Source of the DNA: Gammaproteobacteria bacterium
GTDB taxonomy: Bacteria > Pseudomonadota > Gammaproteobacteria > Pseudomonadales > Alcanivoracaceae
Reading direction: 5' to 3'
DNA: 64,000 nucleotides
NCBI GenBank assembly: GCA_018067045.1
Contig: JAGPVL010000027.1
Location: forward strand, 21,479-85,478
Below, in pieces: positions 31,160 through 40,211 of the stretch. The translations under genes were made by a program, and so were the position numbers. How positions within the stretch are numbered: position 1 is the stretch's first letter; every line of letters begins with the position of its first letter. The notes below the pieces were generated by a model, which was not told the DNA's origin, made no database searches, and saw nothing but the letters and a program-made list of their open reading frames with translations.

Positions 31160-31668
31160 AAAAATGTACCGGGTGGCGGGCAAAGGGCGCGCAGTATAGC
31201 TGAAATAGTGTCGAAATCCCTACTGCTGCGATGTAAACAGCTGTCTAACGGGCCCATAAATGCTGACTGTATCAGCGCAATGCCCGTTCTTATTATAGTG
31301 GGGGGGCATTTTACGCTCGTCTAGACGCCCTCGAAGGCACGTACTTTGGGGCGCTGGACGGATCTGATCCGGTTGGTTGCCGTCGTTTTTGAGAGTTAGA
31401 TGGCCGGTCAATTGGTGATATTTTGGTCTAACAAGAATGGGGCTGCTGGGCTAAGAGCGAAGATATTTTCTGTTAATGGAGTTGGGACAGGTGTGCTGGT
31501 CACAGATCTGCAATAAACTGGCGCTCTAAAAAGTGCAAGAACAAAACGTCTGGCATGAGGCGGGGTTCAATGATTTGAACTTTGCGGGCTTGTACTGCAT
31601 TTCGACCTAAACCTTTTATCGTGTTCTCTGTCCAAATCGGCCTCGATGTGTTGGCTGGTAGAGGTGTT
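31160..31668. other. Divergent intergenic region between typA and the amidoligase operon
   Basis: About 500 bases without a supported gene. It has a TATACT at 31193-31198 (minus strand, likely -10 of typA, no good -35) and a nested inverted repeat at 31247-31288 (AACGGGC/GCCCGTT around GCTGA/TCAGC). Promoters for both flanking units must lie here. Confidence 0.45.
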
Positions 31669-32331
31669 ATGTTTGTTGTTGAATCCAAGTTCTGGTTTTT
31701 AGCTTTTCGACGGGAGCGTTTTTGCCGTTCCGTTTTGCTGCTGTTCATTGGGCTGGTGGCCCCAGCATTGGCTGTCTCTGCATCCGATCAGGCTGCCGAA
31801 ACGTCTTCGGAGGATGGGCGGGCCCGATCGCATGTGATCTATGGATTGACGGAGGAGGTATATGTGCCGGCTTTGGGCATTCATTTACCGGCTAAGATTG
31901 ATACCGGCGCGGAAAGTGCGTCGTTAAGTGCTACTCATATTGAGCGGTTTAAGCGCGAGAATGAAAAGTGGGTGCGTTTTAAGCTAGCCGTAGAGGGGTT
32001 GCCAGATACTGAGTTTGAATTACCACTTTCGCATAATGTGCGTATCCGCCGCCGTGCGTCAGACTTCGATAAAGGTGAAGATAAGGATTATGCTCGCCGA
32101 GCAGTGGTTGAGTTGGTGCTGTGTATTGGCGACCGCAAAGCTTTGCTCAATGTGAACCTTGCTGATCGTCGCCGCTTCAGCCAGCCTATGTTGGTGGGTC
32201 AGGACGGTTTAAGGGCCTTGGCGGCACTGGTTGATGTTAATGCCGCTGGAGCGATGGGGGCGCCGGTTTGCGCAGGTGCCGAAACGGCGATAGCGCCTGG
32301 ACAAACAAGCGAATCCGAAAAGGAAAAATAA
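31669..32331 (+). CDS. Retropepsin-like zinc/aspartyl protease associated with ATP-grasp ligases
   Basis: A 220-residue protein, with ATG 31669 preceded by GAGG. A signal anchor (SVLLLFIGLVAPALAVSA) precedes one domain of the RimK-linked protease family (annotated as ATP-dependent Zn protease, with a retropepsin-like fold): YGLTEEVYVPALGIHLPAKIDTGAESASLSA has the DTGA active-site loop, and the C-terminal half has the usual RRFSQPMLVGQDGL ending. The tail beyond residue 195 is polar and variable. It is three bases upstream of the transglutaminase-7TM gene. It probably acts in the periplasm on a product of the neighbouring ligase; that is inference. Confidence 0.85.
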   Translation: MFVVESKFWFLAFRRERFCRSVLLLFIGLVAPALAVSASDQAAETSSEDGRARSHVIYGLTEEVYVPALGIHLPAKIDTGAESASLSATHIERFKRENEKWVRFKLAVEGLPDTEFELPLSHNVRIRRRASDFDKGEDKDYARRAVVELVLCIGDRKALLNVNLADRRRFSQPMLVGQDGLRALAALVDVNAAGAMGAPVCAGAETAIAPGQTSESEKEK

Positions 32332-32334
32332 TTA

Positions 32335-33873
32335 ATGCGATCTGTGCAATTGCACGCCACTTTGCTGGCGCTTGTCCTGTTCGCGCTTGGCGCGGGGAGT
32401 GTTGTTTGGCAAGTCATGGTGCGCGATATTCCGTTAACGGAATCAGAGACGGATCCGGTCTGGATTGTTGATGCGCGGGTAGAGTTTGATGCGCGCAAAG
32501 GTTTTCCGGTTAAAGCGCAAATGTTTGTCCCGCCGAGCGCTGATTTTGTCACGTTGAACGAAAGCTTTGTCTCGAATAATTACGGTGTAAACGTTAATAA
32601 GCTTGGTGATAATCGTCAGGTGACGTGGTCAACGCGTCGCGCGGACGGCCATCAAGTTTTGTATTATCGGCTGGTGCTAACGCGTCGTTTTTCCATGACA
32701 GAAGAGAAGGCGCCGCCGGGACCGCAATTTAGAAAGTCGGAGCCGCTGACTGGCGCGGAAGGCCTTGCTGCAGAGGCATTGCTGGCGCCGATCCGCGAGC
32801 AGTCGGCGGATGTTGAGACCTTTATTAGCGAAACGATTAATCGCGTCAATAACAGCACTAACGATAATGCACAGTTGTTGTTGCGCGGCGACTACTCGAT
32901 AGAAAGTCGGGCACGTGTTGTTGATTTGCTTTTAGCCGCTGCACACATTCCTGCTGAGCCGGTTCACACGGTGCGCCTTGGCTTGCAGCAAGCGCAAGAG
33001 CCAGAGTTATGGCTGCGCAGCTATAATGGTAAAAGCTGGCTGTATTTTAATCCGGATGATGGCGCTGAAGGTTTGCCGAGCGATCGATTGGTTTGGTGGT
33101 CGGGCGACAAGCCATTGGCCAAGCTGGAAGGCGGCCGTCGTTTACAGGTGAGCTTTAGCGTCAGTAAAAATGAAATGAGTGCGATTCAATTGGCGCAGTC
33201 AGTGCAGCCGCTACAGGATCGTTCCTTCTGGACATTGTCGTTATACGACTTGCCGTTGGAGGCTCAGCAGACCTTCCGCATTCTTATTATGTTGCCGTTT
33301 GGCGTTTTATTAATTTTATTTTTACGTAACCTAATTGGCTTGGAAACGTTGGGCACTTTTACTCCGGTGTTGGTGGCGTTAGCCTTTCGACAAACCGACA
33401 TTATTTGGGGGATTGTGCTATTCACTGTCGTGACGGCGCTTGGTTTGTCGTTGCGTTCCTATCTTGAGCATCTGCGCCTGCAGTTGTTGCCACGTTTGTC
33501 GGTTGTTCTCACATTTGTGGTGATACTGATTACCGTCATTAGCGTGTTAACGCATAAGTTGGGTTTGGAGCGAGGCGTTTCAGTGGCGCTATTCCCTATG
33601 GTTATTTTGACCATGGTGATCGAGCGTTTGTCAGTAGTCTGGGAAGAGCGTGGCGGTACGCATTCGATTAAAGTGGCGTTAGGCACATTGATTGCGGCAA
33701 CGCTTGCGCATTTGTTAATGACGCCTCCTGAGTTGGTGTATTTATTCTTTACCTTCCCGGGCATCTTGTTGGTGTTAGTGAGCGTGATGCTGTTGCTAGG
33801 CCATTATCGCGGCTATCGCTTGACAGAATTGCGACGCTTTAAAGCACTGTTGCCATCCGGGAAGGACCAATAA
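32335..33873 (+). CDS. Inactive transglutaminase fused to seven-helix membrane domain
   Basis: 512 residues: an N-terminal membrane helix, a periplasmic region (about 30-310) with a transglutaminase-like fold, and seven helices (about 315-495) ending in a short cytoplasmic tail. The segment AAHIPAEPVHTVRLGLQQAQEPELWLRSYNGKSWLYFNPDDG is the core of the degenerate domain; I do not see the full Cys-His-Asp triad. The family occurs almost always between the protease gene upstream and the ATP-grasp gene downstream. It may bind a peptide or amide substrate and signal or transport across the membrane. Its stop shares a base with the next start. Confidence 0.88.
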   Translation: MRSVQLHATLLALVLFALGAGSVVWQVMVRDIPLTESETDPVWIVDARVEFDARKGFPVKAQMFVPPSADFVTLNESFVSNNYGVNVNKLGDNRQVTWSTRRADGHQVLYYRLVLTRRFSMTEEKAPPGPQFRKSEPLTGAEGLAAEALLAPIREQSADVETFISETINRVNNSTNDNAQLLLRGDYSIESRARVVDLLLAAAHIPAEPVHTVRLGLQQAQEPELWLRSYNGKSWLYFNPDDGAEGLPSDRLVWWSGDKPLAKLEGGRRLQVSFSVSKNEMSAIQLAQSVQPLQDRSFWTLSLYDLPLEAQQTFRILIMLPFGVLLILFLRNLIGLETLGTFTPVLVALAFRQTDIIWGIVLFTVVTALGLSLRSYLEHLRLQLLPRLSVVLTFVVILITVISVLTHKLGLERGVSVALFPMVILTMVIERLSVVWEERGGTHSIKVALGTLIAATLAHLLMTPPELVYLFFTFPGILLVLVSVMLLLGHYRGYRLTELRRFKALLPSGKDQ

Positions 33874-34847
33874 TGCTTGGCCTAAAAACATGGCTGGCGT
33901 TGCGTTCTCGTGGTGTGCTGGGCATTAATCAGCGCAACGGGGATTTGGTGCTTAAGTATAATGCGCGGCACCTTTACCCACTTGTCGACGACAAATTAAT
34001 TACCAAAGAACGGGCCATGGCTTCGGGCATGCGTGTGCCGGAACTGTATGGCGTTGTTAGTACCGAACAAGGCATCAAGGATCTTGGCGCGATGTTGCGG
34101 CCGCACGCGGACTTTGTCATTAAGCCGGCGCAGGGTGCAGGCGGCGATGGTGTTTTGGTGATTAATGATCGCTTTGAGGGGCTGTACCGCACCAGTGGCG
34201 GCAAGCTTCTTTCTTTGGACGATCTTGAGTTTCATATATCGAGTATTTTGTCTGGAATTTACTCGCTTGGCGGCCACCGCGATTGCGCCATTATTGAGTA
34301 TCGGGTCAAGCCGGACCCCGTTTTCTCTGCGATTAGCTTTGAAGGCGTGCCAGACATTCGCATTATTGTTTTACGCGGCTATCCGGTGATGGCGATGTTG
34401 CGATTGCCGACCCGCCAAAGCCACGGTAAAGCAAATTTGCATCAAGGCGCTATTGGCGTTGGTGTTGATTTGGCGACGGGCATTACCGTCGGTGGCACAT
34501 GGCATAACCTGAAGATTCAACGACACCCCGATACGGCGAACCCTGTTTCAGGCGTACAGCTGCCGTACTGGGATGAGTTTATGCAGATGGCGAGCACCTG
34601 TTATGAACTGACAGGGCTGGGCTATTTGGGCGTCGATTTGGTGCTTGATGAGGCGCAGGGGCCGATGATTCTTGAGCTTAATGCGCGGCCTGGCTTGAAT
34701 ATTCAGATCGCTAACGATGCGGGTTTGATGGGACGTTGCCGCGATGTCGAGCAAGAGCTGGCCATGAGAGCGCCACGAGTCTGGGGTATTACGCCGCGTA
34801 AGCGCGTAGCCTGGTGCAAGCAGCGCTTTGCTGTCACCGACCAATAG
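33873..34847 (+). CDS. Alpha-L-glutamate ligase-like ATP-grasp protein
   Basis: A 324-residue cytoplasmic enzyme with ATP-grasp motifs: DFVIKPAQGAGGDGVLVI (phosphate loop, about 88-105), a metal-binding end DLVLDEAQGPMILELNARPG (about 255-275), and an N-terminal RSRGVLGINQRNGDLVLKYNAR typical of this subfamily. It belongs to the amidoligase type related to RimK and would join an amino acid to an acceptor through an amide bond. The acceptor is unknown. The coupling to the membrane protein and the protease suggests a cycle in which a cytoplasmic conjugate is made, sensed or exported, and cleaved in the envelope. Confidence 0.88.
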   Translation: MLGLKTWLALRSRGVLGINQRNGDLVLKYNARHLYPLVDDKLITKERAMASGMRVPELYGVVSTEQGIKDLGAMLRPHADFVIKPAQGAGGDGVLVINDRFEGLYRTSGGKLLSLDDLEFHISSILSGIYSLGGHRDCAIIEYRVKPDPVFSAISFEGVPDIRIIVLRGYPVMAMLRLPTRQSHGKANLHQGAIGVGVDLATGITVGGTWHNLKIQRHPDTANPVSGVQLPYWDEFMQMASTCYELTGLGYLGVDLVLDEAQGPMILELNARPGLNIQIANDAGLMGRCRDVEQELAMRAPRVWGITPRKRVAWCKQRFAVTDQ

Positions 34848-34974
34848 CCGTTACTGAAGCGGTCGTTACGAGTCCTAACACTTTGCTTACGAAACGATTT
34901 GTATTGTGCCGAGTCTTGAAGACTCTGCGCTAAGCATTGTGCTATGTCGTGGCTTCCTGGTCAGGGGTGGTGGT

Positions 34975-36819
34975 ATGGGTGGTAGGTCATTGGATTCAGA
35001 GGTGTTACGTCGCTTTTTCTTTTTTAACTTCTGGATTTTTTTCGGAGTCATTCTGTTCGTGGCTTGGGGCGATATGCCGCCTATGGCGCTATCGTTTCTA
35101 TTGTTGGCGTCGGCAGGTTATGCGTTCATTTATTTGGCACCTGTGTGGCTGCTGTCTCGCCTAGTACTGCTGCTGCCTAGCGGACGGATTCCGGCATTTT
35201 CTTTGGCTTGCCTGCTTAGTGCGGCGACGCTGTTCTTGTTATACCTCGATGGCTTCATTTATCACCTCTATGGATTCCACCTCAACGGTTTTGTCTGGAA
35301 CCTGATGACAACATCGGGGGGCGTTGAATCTATGGGTGGCAGTGACGACACCGAGGTGGCCGTTGAGGTTGTGGTGGTTGCGCTGGTTGCGTTTCAAGCG
35401 GGCCTTTTCTGGTTGGCAGGGAAGTCGCTGCGACACCAATGGCTGCAATGGTTGCCCAAGGCGCGCTGGGCGGCGTTGGCTTTGCTTTTGTTAATGATTA
35501 CAGAGCGTGGTGTGTATGGCGTGAGTCATTATACTGCGTATCGTCCGGTGTTGTTGGCGGCGCAGCATGTGCCTTTTTATATGCCCACTACCTTTCGTGG
35601 TTTTGCCAAGAAGATCGGTTTGCAGACTGGCCGCAATGTTTCCTTGTCGGTGGCTGAAGGAGGCAAGCTTAGTTACCCGCGGGCCCCATTAGTTGTAGCT
35701 GACGACTCGCAATCTTGGAATATTGTTTGGATCGCTTGCGAATCCTTGCGAGCGGATATGTTGACGCCAGAAATTATGCCGAATTTGTGGCGATTCTCTG
35801 AGCGTGGACAACGTTTCACCAATCATATTAGCGGCGGAAATGGCACCCGTATGGGGGTGTTTTCGATGTTTTATGGTTTGCCCGGCAGCTACTGGTTTTC
35901 GTTTATGGATGAGCGTCGCTCACCTGCGTTGATCGATATGTTGCAGCAAAGGGATTATCAATTCGGTATTTACACCAGTGCCAAATTTACCTATCCCGAA
36001 TTTGATAAAACGGTATGGGCGAGCATGCCGCAGGAATTCTTGCACGCGGACGATTCGGGTGTGGGCTGGGAACGTGATCGGCGCAATGCGGGCCGGATGA
36101 TTGAGTTTATTGAAGGGGCTGATCGGAACAAACCGTTTATGTCGTTTATGTTTTTTGAGTCGGCTCATGCGCGTTACTACTTTCCGCCAGAAAACGAGAT
36201 CCGTAAGGATTTCTTAGCAGACTTCAATTATGCGACGGTCGATATTGAGGAAAATATCGGCAAGATATTCAATCGATATATCAATGCAGCAAACCATCTT
36301 GATGGCCAGATTGGCCGTGTTATTACCTCCCTCGAACAGCAGGGATTGTTAGATTCCACATTGATTGTGATTACCGGTGATCACGGCGAGGAGTTTATGG
36401 AACGCGGCCGCTGGGGGCACAATTCTGAATTCCATAATGAACAAATTAATACGCCGCTTGTTTTGTTTGCTCCCGGCGTTTCGCCTGCGGTCATTGATGC
36501 GCCAACGAGTCATGTGGATTTGGCGCCGACCGTCATGTCGTTGCTAGGTGTGGTGAATCCGGCTTCTGATTATTCGACGGGTGTTAATTTATTGGACCCC
36601 ATTCCTAATCGATATCGGTTGGTGGCCAGTTGGGATGCGCTTGGCTATGTCGGCTCTGACTATAAGGTGGCCATGCCGCTGGCAGCCGGCGGTGTTTTTG
36701 AAATGGCCGTGTCGACAGCGGACGACATGCCGGTTGATGACGAGAGTGCGGTGATGGCGTTGTTGCAACCGAAGATGGCTGATGTGCTCAATGATATGTC
36801 AGCATTTTATCGGAAATAG
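34975..36819 (+). CDS. YejM/LapC-like inner-membrane sulfatase-fold protein (DUF3413)
   Basis: 614 residues from ATG 34975, chosen for the GGGG upstream and because earlier codons are not hydrophobic. Five membrane helices (about 20-215) are followed by a periplasmic sulfatase-like domain: WNIVWIACESLRADM near 255, ISGGNGTRMGVFSMFYGLPG, and VITGDHGEEFMERGRWGHNSEFHNEQ. The hydrolase metal ligands seem largely kept. In enterobacteria the homologue YejM binds LPS and controls LpxC turnover; that role here is inference. It lies 127 bases after the ATP-grasp gene and could belong to the same transcription unit. Confidence 0.85.
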   Translation: MGGRSLDSEVLRRFFFFNFWIFFGVILFVAWGDMPPMALSFLLLASAGYAFIYLAPVWLLSRLVLLLPSGRIPAFSLACLLSAATLFLLYLDGFIYHLYGFHLNGFVWNLMTTSGGVESMGGSDDTEVAVEVVVVALVAFQAGLFWLAGKSLRHQWLQWLPKARWAALALLLLMITERGVYGVSHYTAYRPVLLAAQHVPFYMPTTFRGFAKKIGLQTGRNVSLSVAEGGKLSYPRAPLVVADDSQSWNIVWIACESLRADMLTPEIMPNLWRFSERGQRFTNHISGGNGTRMGVFSMFYGLPGSYWFSFMDERRSPALIDMLQQRDYQFGIYTSAKFTYPEFDKTVWASMPQEFLHADDSGVGWERDRRNAGRMIEFIEGADRNKPFMSFMFFESAHARYYFPPENEIRKDFLADFNYATVDIEENIGKIFNRYINAANHLDGQIGRVITSLEQQGLLDSTLIVITGDHGEEFMERGRWGHNSEFHNEQINTPLVLFAPGVSPAVIDAPTSHVDLAPTVMSLLGVVNPASDYSTGVNLLDPIPNRYRLVASWDALGYVGSDYKVAMPLAAGGVFEMAVSTADDMPVDDESAVMALLQPKMADVLNDMSAFYRK

Positions 36820-36988
36820 GGGCTTCCAGGAGTGAGTGCTTTGACGTGGAGGGCGGCCTTGGTGACACTCTAACGCCGCGACCTTTCCGCTGGCAGGGCT
36901 CAAAGGGATAGCTCGAAAGGTGCGGGAAGCACGGCAGGTTGCTATACTGCGCGCCCGATTTCCTCATCTCAGCTAGTGGTCCACTCTC

Positions 36989-38080
36989 ATGTCTGGTGCA
37001 ACGCAAACAGTTCCCCGCAGGGCAATTGCTCTGGTTTCCGGTGGTCTTGATTCTATGCTCGCCGTTAAGGTGATGCAGGATCAGGGTATCGAGGTTGAAG
37101 GGGTCAATTTTTACACTGGTTTTTGCGTTGAGGGACATACGCACGCTATCCGTGAAAAGGACAAGGACCGCGATAAGCGCAACAACGCGCTTTGGGTGGC
37201 TGAGCGCCTTGGCATTAAGCTGCACATCATTGATATCTCAGAAGAATATAAGGATGTCGTGCTCAACCCCAAGCATGGGTATGGCGCGCACATGAACCCC
37301 TGCCTGGACTGCAAAATTTTTATGGTTGGTAAGGCCAACTTGATGCTGAACAAGGCCCGTGAGCTGGCAGCAGACAAGGGTTTTGATTTTGTTATTACGG
37401 GTGAGGTGGTTGGTCAGCGGCCGAAATCGCAGCGCAAAGAAACGTTGCCGATGATTGCCCGCGAGTCTGGGGCAGAGGATCGCTTGTTGCGGCCGTTGTG
37501 CGCGCATAACTTGCCAGAAACCTTGCCGGAGCGTGAAGGTTGGGTCGATCGTAGCCGTTTGCACGGTTTTCATGGCCGCAATCGCAAACCGCAGATGGCG
37601 TTAGCAGAACATTTTGGCTTGGACGATTATGCTCAGCCCGCTGGCGGATGTTGCTTTTTGACCAACGAAACCTATTCGAAAAAGCTGGTGGATTTGTGGC
37701 AGGCGCGCGATAAACGCGATTACGAGATGGACGACATCATGCTGCTCAAGGTCGGTCGTCATTTACGCCCACGTCCGCACTTCAAGCTGATTGTCAGTCG
37801 TGAGCATGGTGAGAATAACTTCCTCGAAGGTTATCGCTACCAATTTACCAGTATCCATTCCGTTAGCCACAACGGCCCGTTGGCGCTCATCGATGGACCG
37901 CTTGAGGGGCTTGAGGATGAGGAGCTGGCGGCCGCTATCGTGGCGCGTTATACCCAAGGTCGTAACGACAGTGAAGTGACGCTTGAAATCCGCAGCCCAG
38001 ACGGTGTTTGTCGTCAGGTGACGGTAGCACCGCTGGCGGCCTCGGCGATCTTGCCGGCGTGGCATGTGGGTGAGGCATGA
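36989..38080 (+). CDS. PP-loop ATPase, 2-thiouridylase-like
   Basis: A 363-residue protein. The N-terminal half is a PP-loop adenylating domain (ALVSGGLDSMLAV, with S17-G-G-L-D-S22) resembling ThiI/MnmA tRNA sulfurtransferases, followed by an HMNPCLDCK cysteine pair and QPAGGCCFLTNE. The C-terminal part (about 235-360) is a separate domain resembling the NFACT-type RNA-binding module. ATP-activated sulfur transfer to tRNA or another acceptor is likely. Its stop overlaps the start of the TusA-like gene by four bases, which couples the enzyme to a sulfur carrier. The substrate is not known. Confidence 0.85.
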   Translation: MSGATQTVPRRAIALVSGGLDSMLAVKVMQDQGIEVEGVNFYTGFCVEGHTHAIREKDKDRDKRNNALWVAERLGIKLHIIDISEEYKDVVLNPKHGYGAHMNPCLDCKIFMVGKANLMLNKARELAADKGFDFVITGEVVGQRPKSQRKETLPMIARESGAEDRLLRPLCAHNLPETLPEREGWVDRSRLHGFHGRNRKPQMALAEHFGLDDYAQPAGGCCFLTNETYSKKLVDLWQARDKRDYEMDDIMLLKVGRHLRPRPHFKLIVSREHGENNFLEGYRYQFTSIHSVSHNGPLALIDGPLEGLEDEELAAAIVARYTQGRNDSEVTLEIRSPDGVCRQVTVAPLAASAILPAWHVGEA

Positions 38081-38310
38081 GCGAGCGTCAGCATCTCGAT
38101 GCGCGGCGGTTGTTGTGCCCGATGCCGGTAATCAAGACGCAAAATCGCATTGCCGAGTTGCTGGCGGGAACGGAATTGGAAGTGCTCTGCACTGACCCTG
38201 GTGTGCTTCACGATATCCCCGCGTGGTGCCGTGTGAATGGCCATGAGGTGGTCGATAGTGGTCGCCGAGGTAATGAAATTTACGTGTTAATACGTGTGCA
38301 GCACGGTTAG
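38077..38310 (+). CDS. TusA-family sulfur carrier protein
   Basis: A 77-residue protein with the SirA/TusA motif LLCPMPVIKTQNRI; Cys14 is the likely persulfide carrier. The rest (ELEVLCTDPGVLHDIPAWCRVNGHEVV) is the usual two-layer fold and has two further Cys. It is translationally coupled to the PP-loop gene and probably hands sulfur to it. It is a TusA paralogue rather than certainly TusA itself, because the tus relay genes are not here. Confidence 0.9.
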   Translation: MSERQHLDARRLLCPMPVIKTQNRIAELLAGTELEVLCTDPGVLHDIPAWCRVNGHEVVDSGRRGNEIYVLIRVQHG

Positions 38311-38450
38311 ATCATCAAAAAGCCATTAATAAGCGTCGATAGAGCAAAATCTTAGTCAGCGCTAGTTGTATCCGACTCGCGGGACGTGGATGATATGCGT
38401 CCCTTTGGGGTTATGGCGTTGTTGTGGCCGCAATAGGTTATCGCTGCAAG

Positions 38451-38467
38451 CGCACCAATATGGTGCG
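38451..38467. promoter_or_regulatory. NtrC-binding site upstream of glnA
   Basis: A perfect 17-base palindrome, CGCACCAATATGGTGCG, matches the NtrC consensus GCACC-N5-GGTGC. It lies about 120 bases upstream of the sigma-54 promoter, a normal enhancer distance. Confidence 0.85.
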
Positions 38468-38585
38468 ATCGTCTCGATAGGCGCATCATTTTGGCCCAGG
38501 CGAGCCGAGATTGAGTTTCAAAAAAGGTGCCGTTGGCGCCTTTGTTTAAGGCAGTTACCCAGTGTGGTGCATCTCTGAAAGTGCG

Positions 38586-38600
38586 TGGCACGCAAATTGC
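38586..38600 (+). promoter_or_regulatory. Sigma-54 promoter of glnA
   Basis: TGGCAC-N5-TTGC is a perfect -24/-12 match (GG at 38587-38588, GC at 38599-38600), placing the start of transcription near 38612, about 65 bases before the glnA ATG. Confidence 0.9.
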
Positions 38601-38677
38601 TGCTTCGCTGGGGCAACCTCGGTCAGGCAATTCTGATCGAATTAACATTCATGCTGTTCCCGGGAGGACGCAACACA

Positions 38678-40084
38678 ATGGCTGGCAAGACTCTCAAGCT
38701 GATCAAAGATAACGATGTCAAATGGGTTGACCTGCGCTTCACCGATAGCCACGGTAAGGAGCAGCACGTCAGCATTCCAGCTACAGAAGTGGACGACGAT
38801 TTCTTTGCCGAAGGCAAAATGTTCGACGGTTCTTCTATCGCTGGTTGGAAGGGTATTAACGAATCAGACATGATTCTGCTTCCAGATGATGAAGCTTCGG
38901 TTATCGACCCGTTTACCGATGCATCGACGATTATCGTTCGTTGTAACATCGTCGAGCCTACCACTATGCAGGGCTATGACCGTGACCCACGCTCCATCGG
39001 TGCACGTGCAGAGGCATACCTGAAGTCTACCGGTATCGCGGATAGTGCCTTGTTTGGCCCAGAGCCAGAGTTCTTTGTGTTTGATTCCGTAAAATGGAAA
39101 TCAGACATGCAGGGCGCGATGTACGAAATCTATTCTGAAGAAGCGGCGTGGGTTTCTGGCGACGACTTCGAGCGTAATAACACCGGGCACCGTCCAGGCG
39201 TTAAAGGCGGTTACTTCCCAGTACCACCAGTCGATAGCCTGCACGATCTGCGTGCTGCTATGTGTGACGCGATGGAGCAGATGGGCCTAGTGATCGAAGT
39301 GCACCACCACGAAGTGGGTACAGCGGGTCAGTGCGAAATCGGTGTTGGCGCAAATACGCTGGTGAAGAAGGCTGACGAAGTTCAGATCCTGAAGTACTGC
39401 GTACATAACGTTGCCCATGCGTATGGCAAAACTTCTACCTTTATGCCGAAGCCTTTGATCGGTGATAACGGTTCTGGCATGCACGTTCACCAGTCGCTGA
39501 GCAAAGACGGCAAGAACCTGTTTGCGGGTGATGAGTACGGCGGCTTGTCTGAAATGGCACTGTTCTACATTGGCGGTATCATCAAGCACGCTCGCGCCTT
39601 GAACGCGTTAACCAATCCATCTACCAACTCTTACAAGCGTTTGGTTCCTGGTTATGAAGCACCTGTTATGCTGGCGTACTCTGCCCGTAACCGTTCTGCA
39701 TCTATCCGGATTCCATGGGTTTCTAGCCCGAAAGCGCGCCGTATTGAAACGCGTTTCCCTGATCCAGCGGCAAACCCTTACCTATGCTTCGCGGCATTGT
39801 TGATGGCTGGCCTAGACGGTATCAAAAACAAGATTCACCCCGGCGAAGCGATGGATAAAGACTTGTATGACCTGCCAGCAGAAGAGGCCGCGTCGGTTCC
39901 AACTGTGGCGCATACACTGACCATGGCACTGGATGACTTGGAAGCAGATCATGCTTTCTTGCTTGAAGGCGACGTGTTCACTAAGGATATGCTCGATGCG
40001 TACATTAGTCTCAAGCGTGCAGAAGTTGAGCGCTTGCACATGACTCCGCATCCAGTTGAGTTCGATATGTACTACTCTGTTTAA
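38678..40084 (+). CDS. glnA: Glutamine synthetase type I
   Basis: A 468-residue GSI-beta enzyme that joins ammonia to glutamate with ATP. ATG 38678 is preceded by GGGAGG; the frame runs further upstream but includes the promoter. Motifs: [28 protein letters not shown], the ATP-binding [27 protein letters not shown], and the adenylylation segment MDKDLYDLP with Tyr397. This Tyr implies control by GlnE adenylyltransferase. NtrC and sigma-54 elements upstream and ntrBC downstream indicate nitrogen-limited induction. Confidence 0.98.
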   Translation: MAGKTLKLIKDNDVKWVDLRFTDSHGKEQHVSIPATEVDDDFFAEGKMFDGSSIAGWKGINESDMILLPDDEASVIDPFTDASTIIVRCNIVEPTTMQGYDRDPRSIGARAEAYLKSTGIADSALFGPEPEFFVFDSVKWKSDMQGAMYEIYSEEAAWVSGDDFERNNTGHRPGVKGGYFPVPPVDSLHDLRAAMCDAMEQMGLVIEVHHHEVGTAGQCEIGVGANTLVKKADEVQILKYCVHNVAHAYGKTSTFMPKPLIGDNGSGMHVHQSLSKDGKNLFAGDEYGGLSEMALFYIGGIIKHARALNALTNPSTNSYKRLVPGYEAPVMLAYSARNRSASIRIPWVSSPKARRIETRFPDPAANPYLCFAALLMAGLDGIKNKIHPGEAMDKDLYDLPAEEAASVPTVAHTLTMALDDLEADHAFLLEGDVFTKDMLDAYISLKRAEVERLHMTPHPVEFDMYYSV

Positions 40085-40122
40085 ACGCTTCGGCGCGGTA
40101 AAAGCGCCTGGTGTTTAGCAGG

Positions 40123-40152
40123 AAAAGGCCGCTGAAAAGCGGCCTTTTTTTT
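40123..40152 (+). terminator. Rho-independent terminator of glnA
   Basis: Stem AAAAGGCCGCT with AGCGGCCTTTT around a GAAA tetraloop, followed by further T (eight in all), 39 bases after the glnA stop. Confidence 0.93.
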
Positions 40153-40211
40153 GTCTTAAACAAGGGTGACAATAAGAGCAAGAATGGGTCAGGACTATGG
40201 GAGAGCAGGCT

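Noticed and set aside
31582..31668. N-terminal extension of the retropepsin-like protease gene
   Set aside because: The better ribosome-binding site and signal-anchor position favour ATG 31669.
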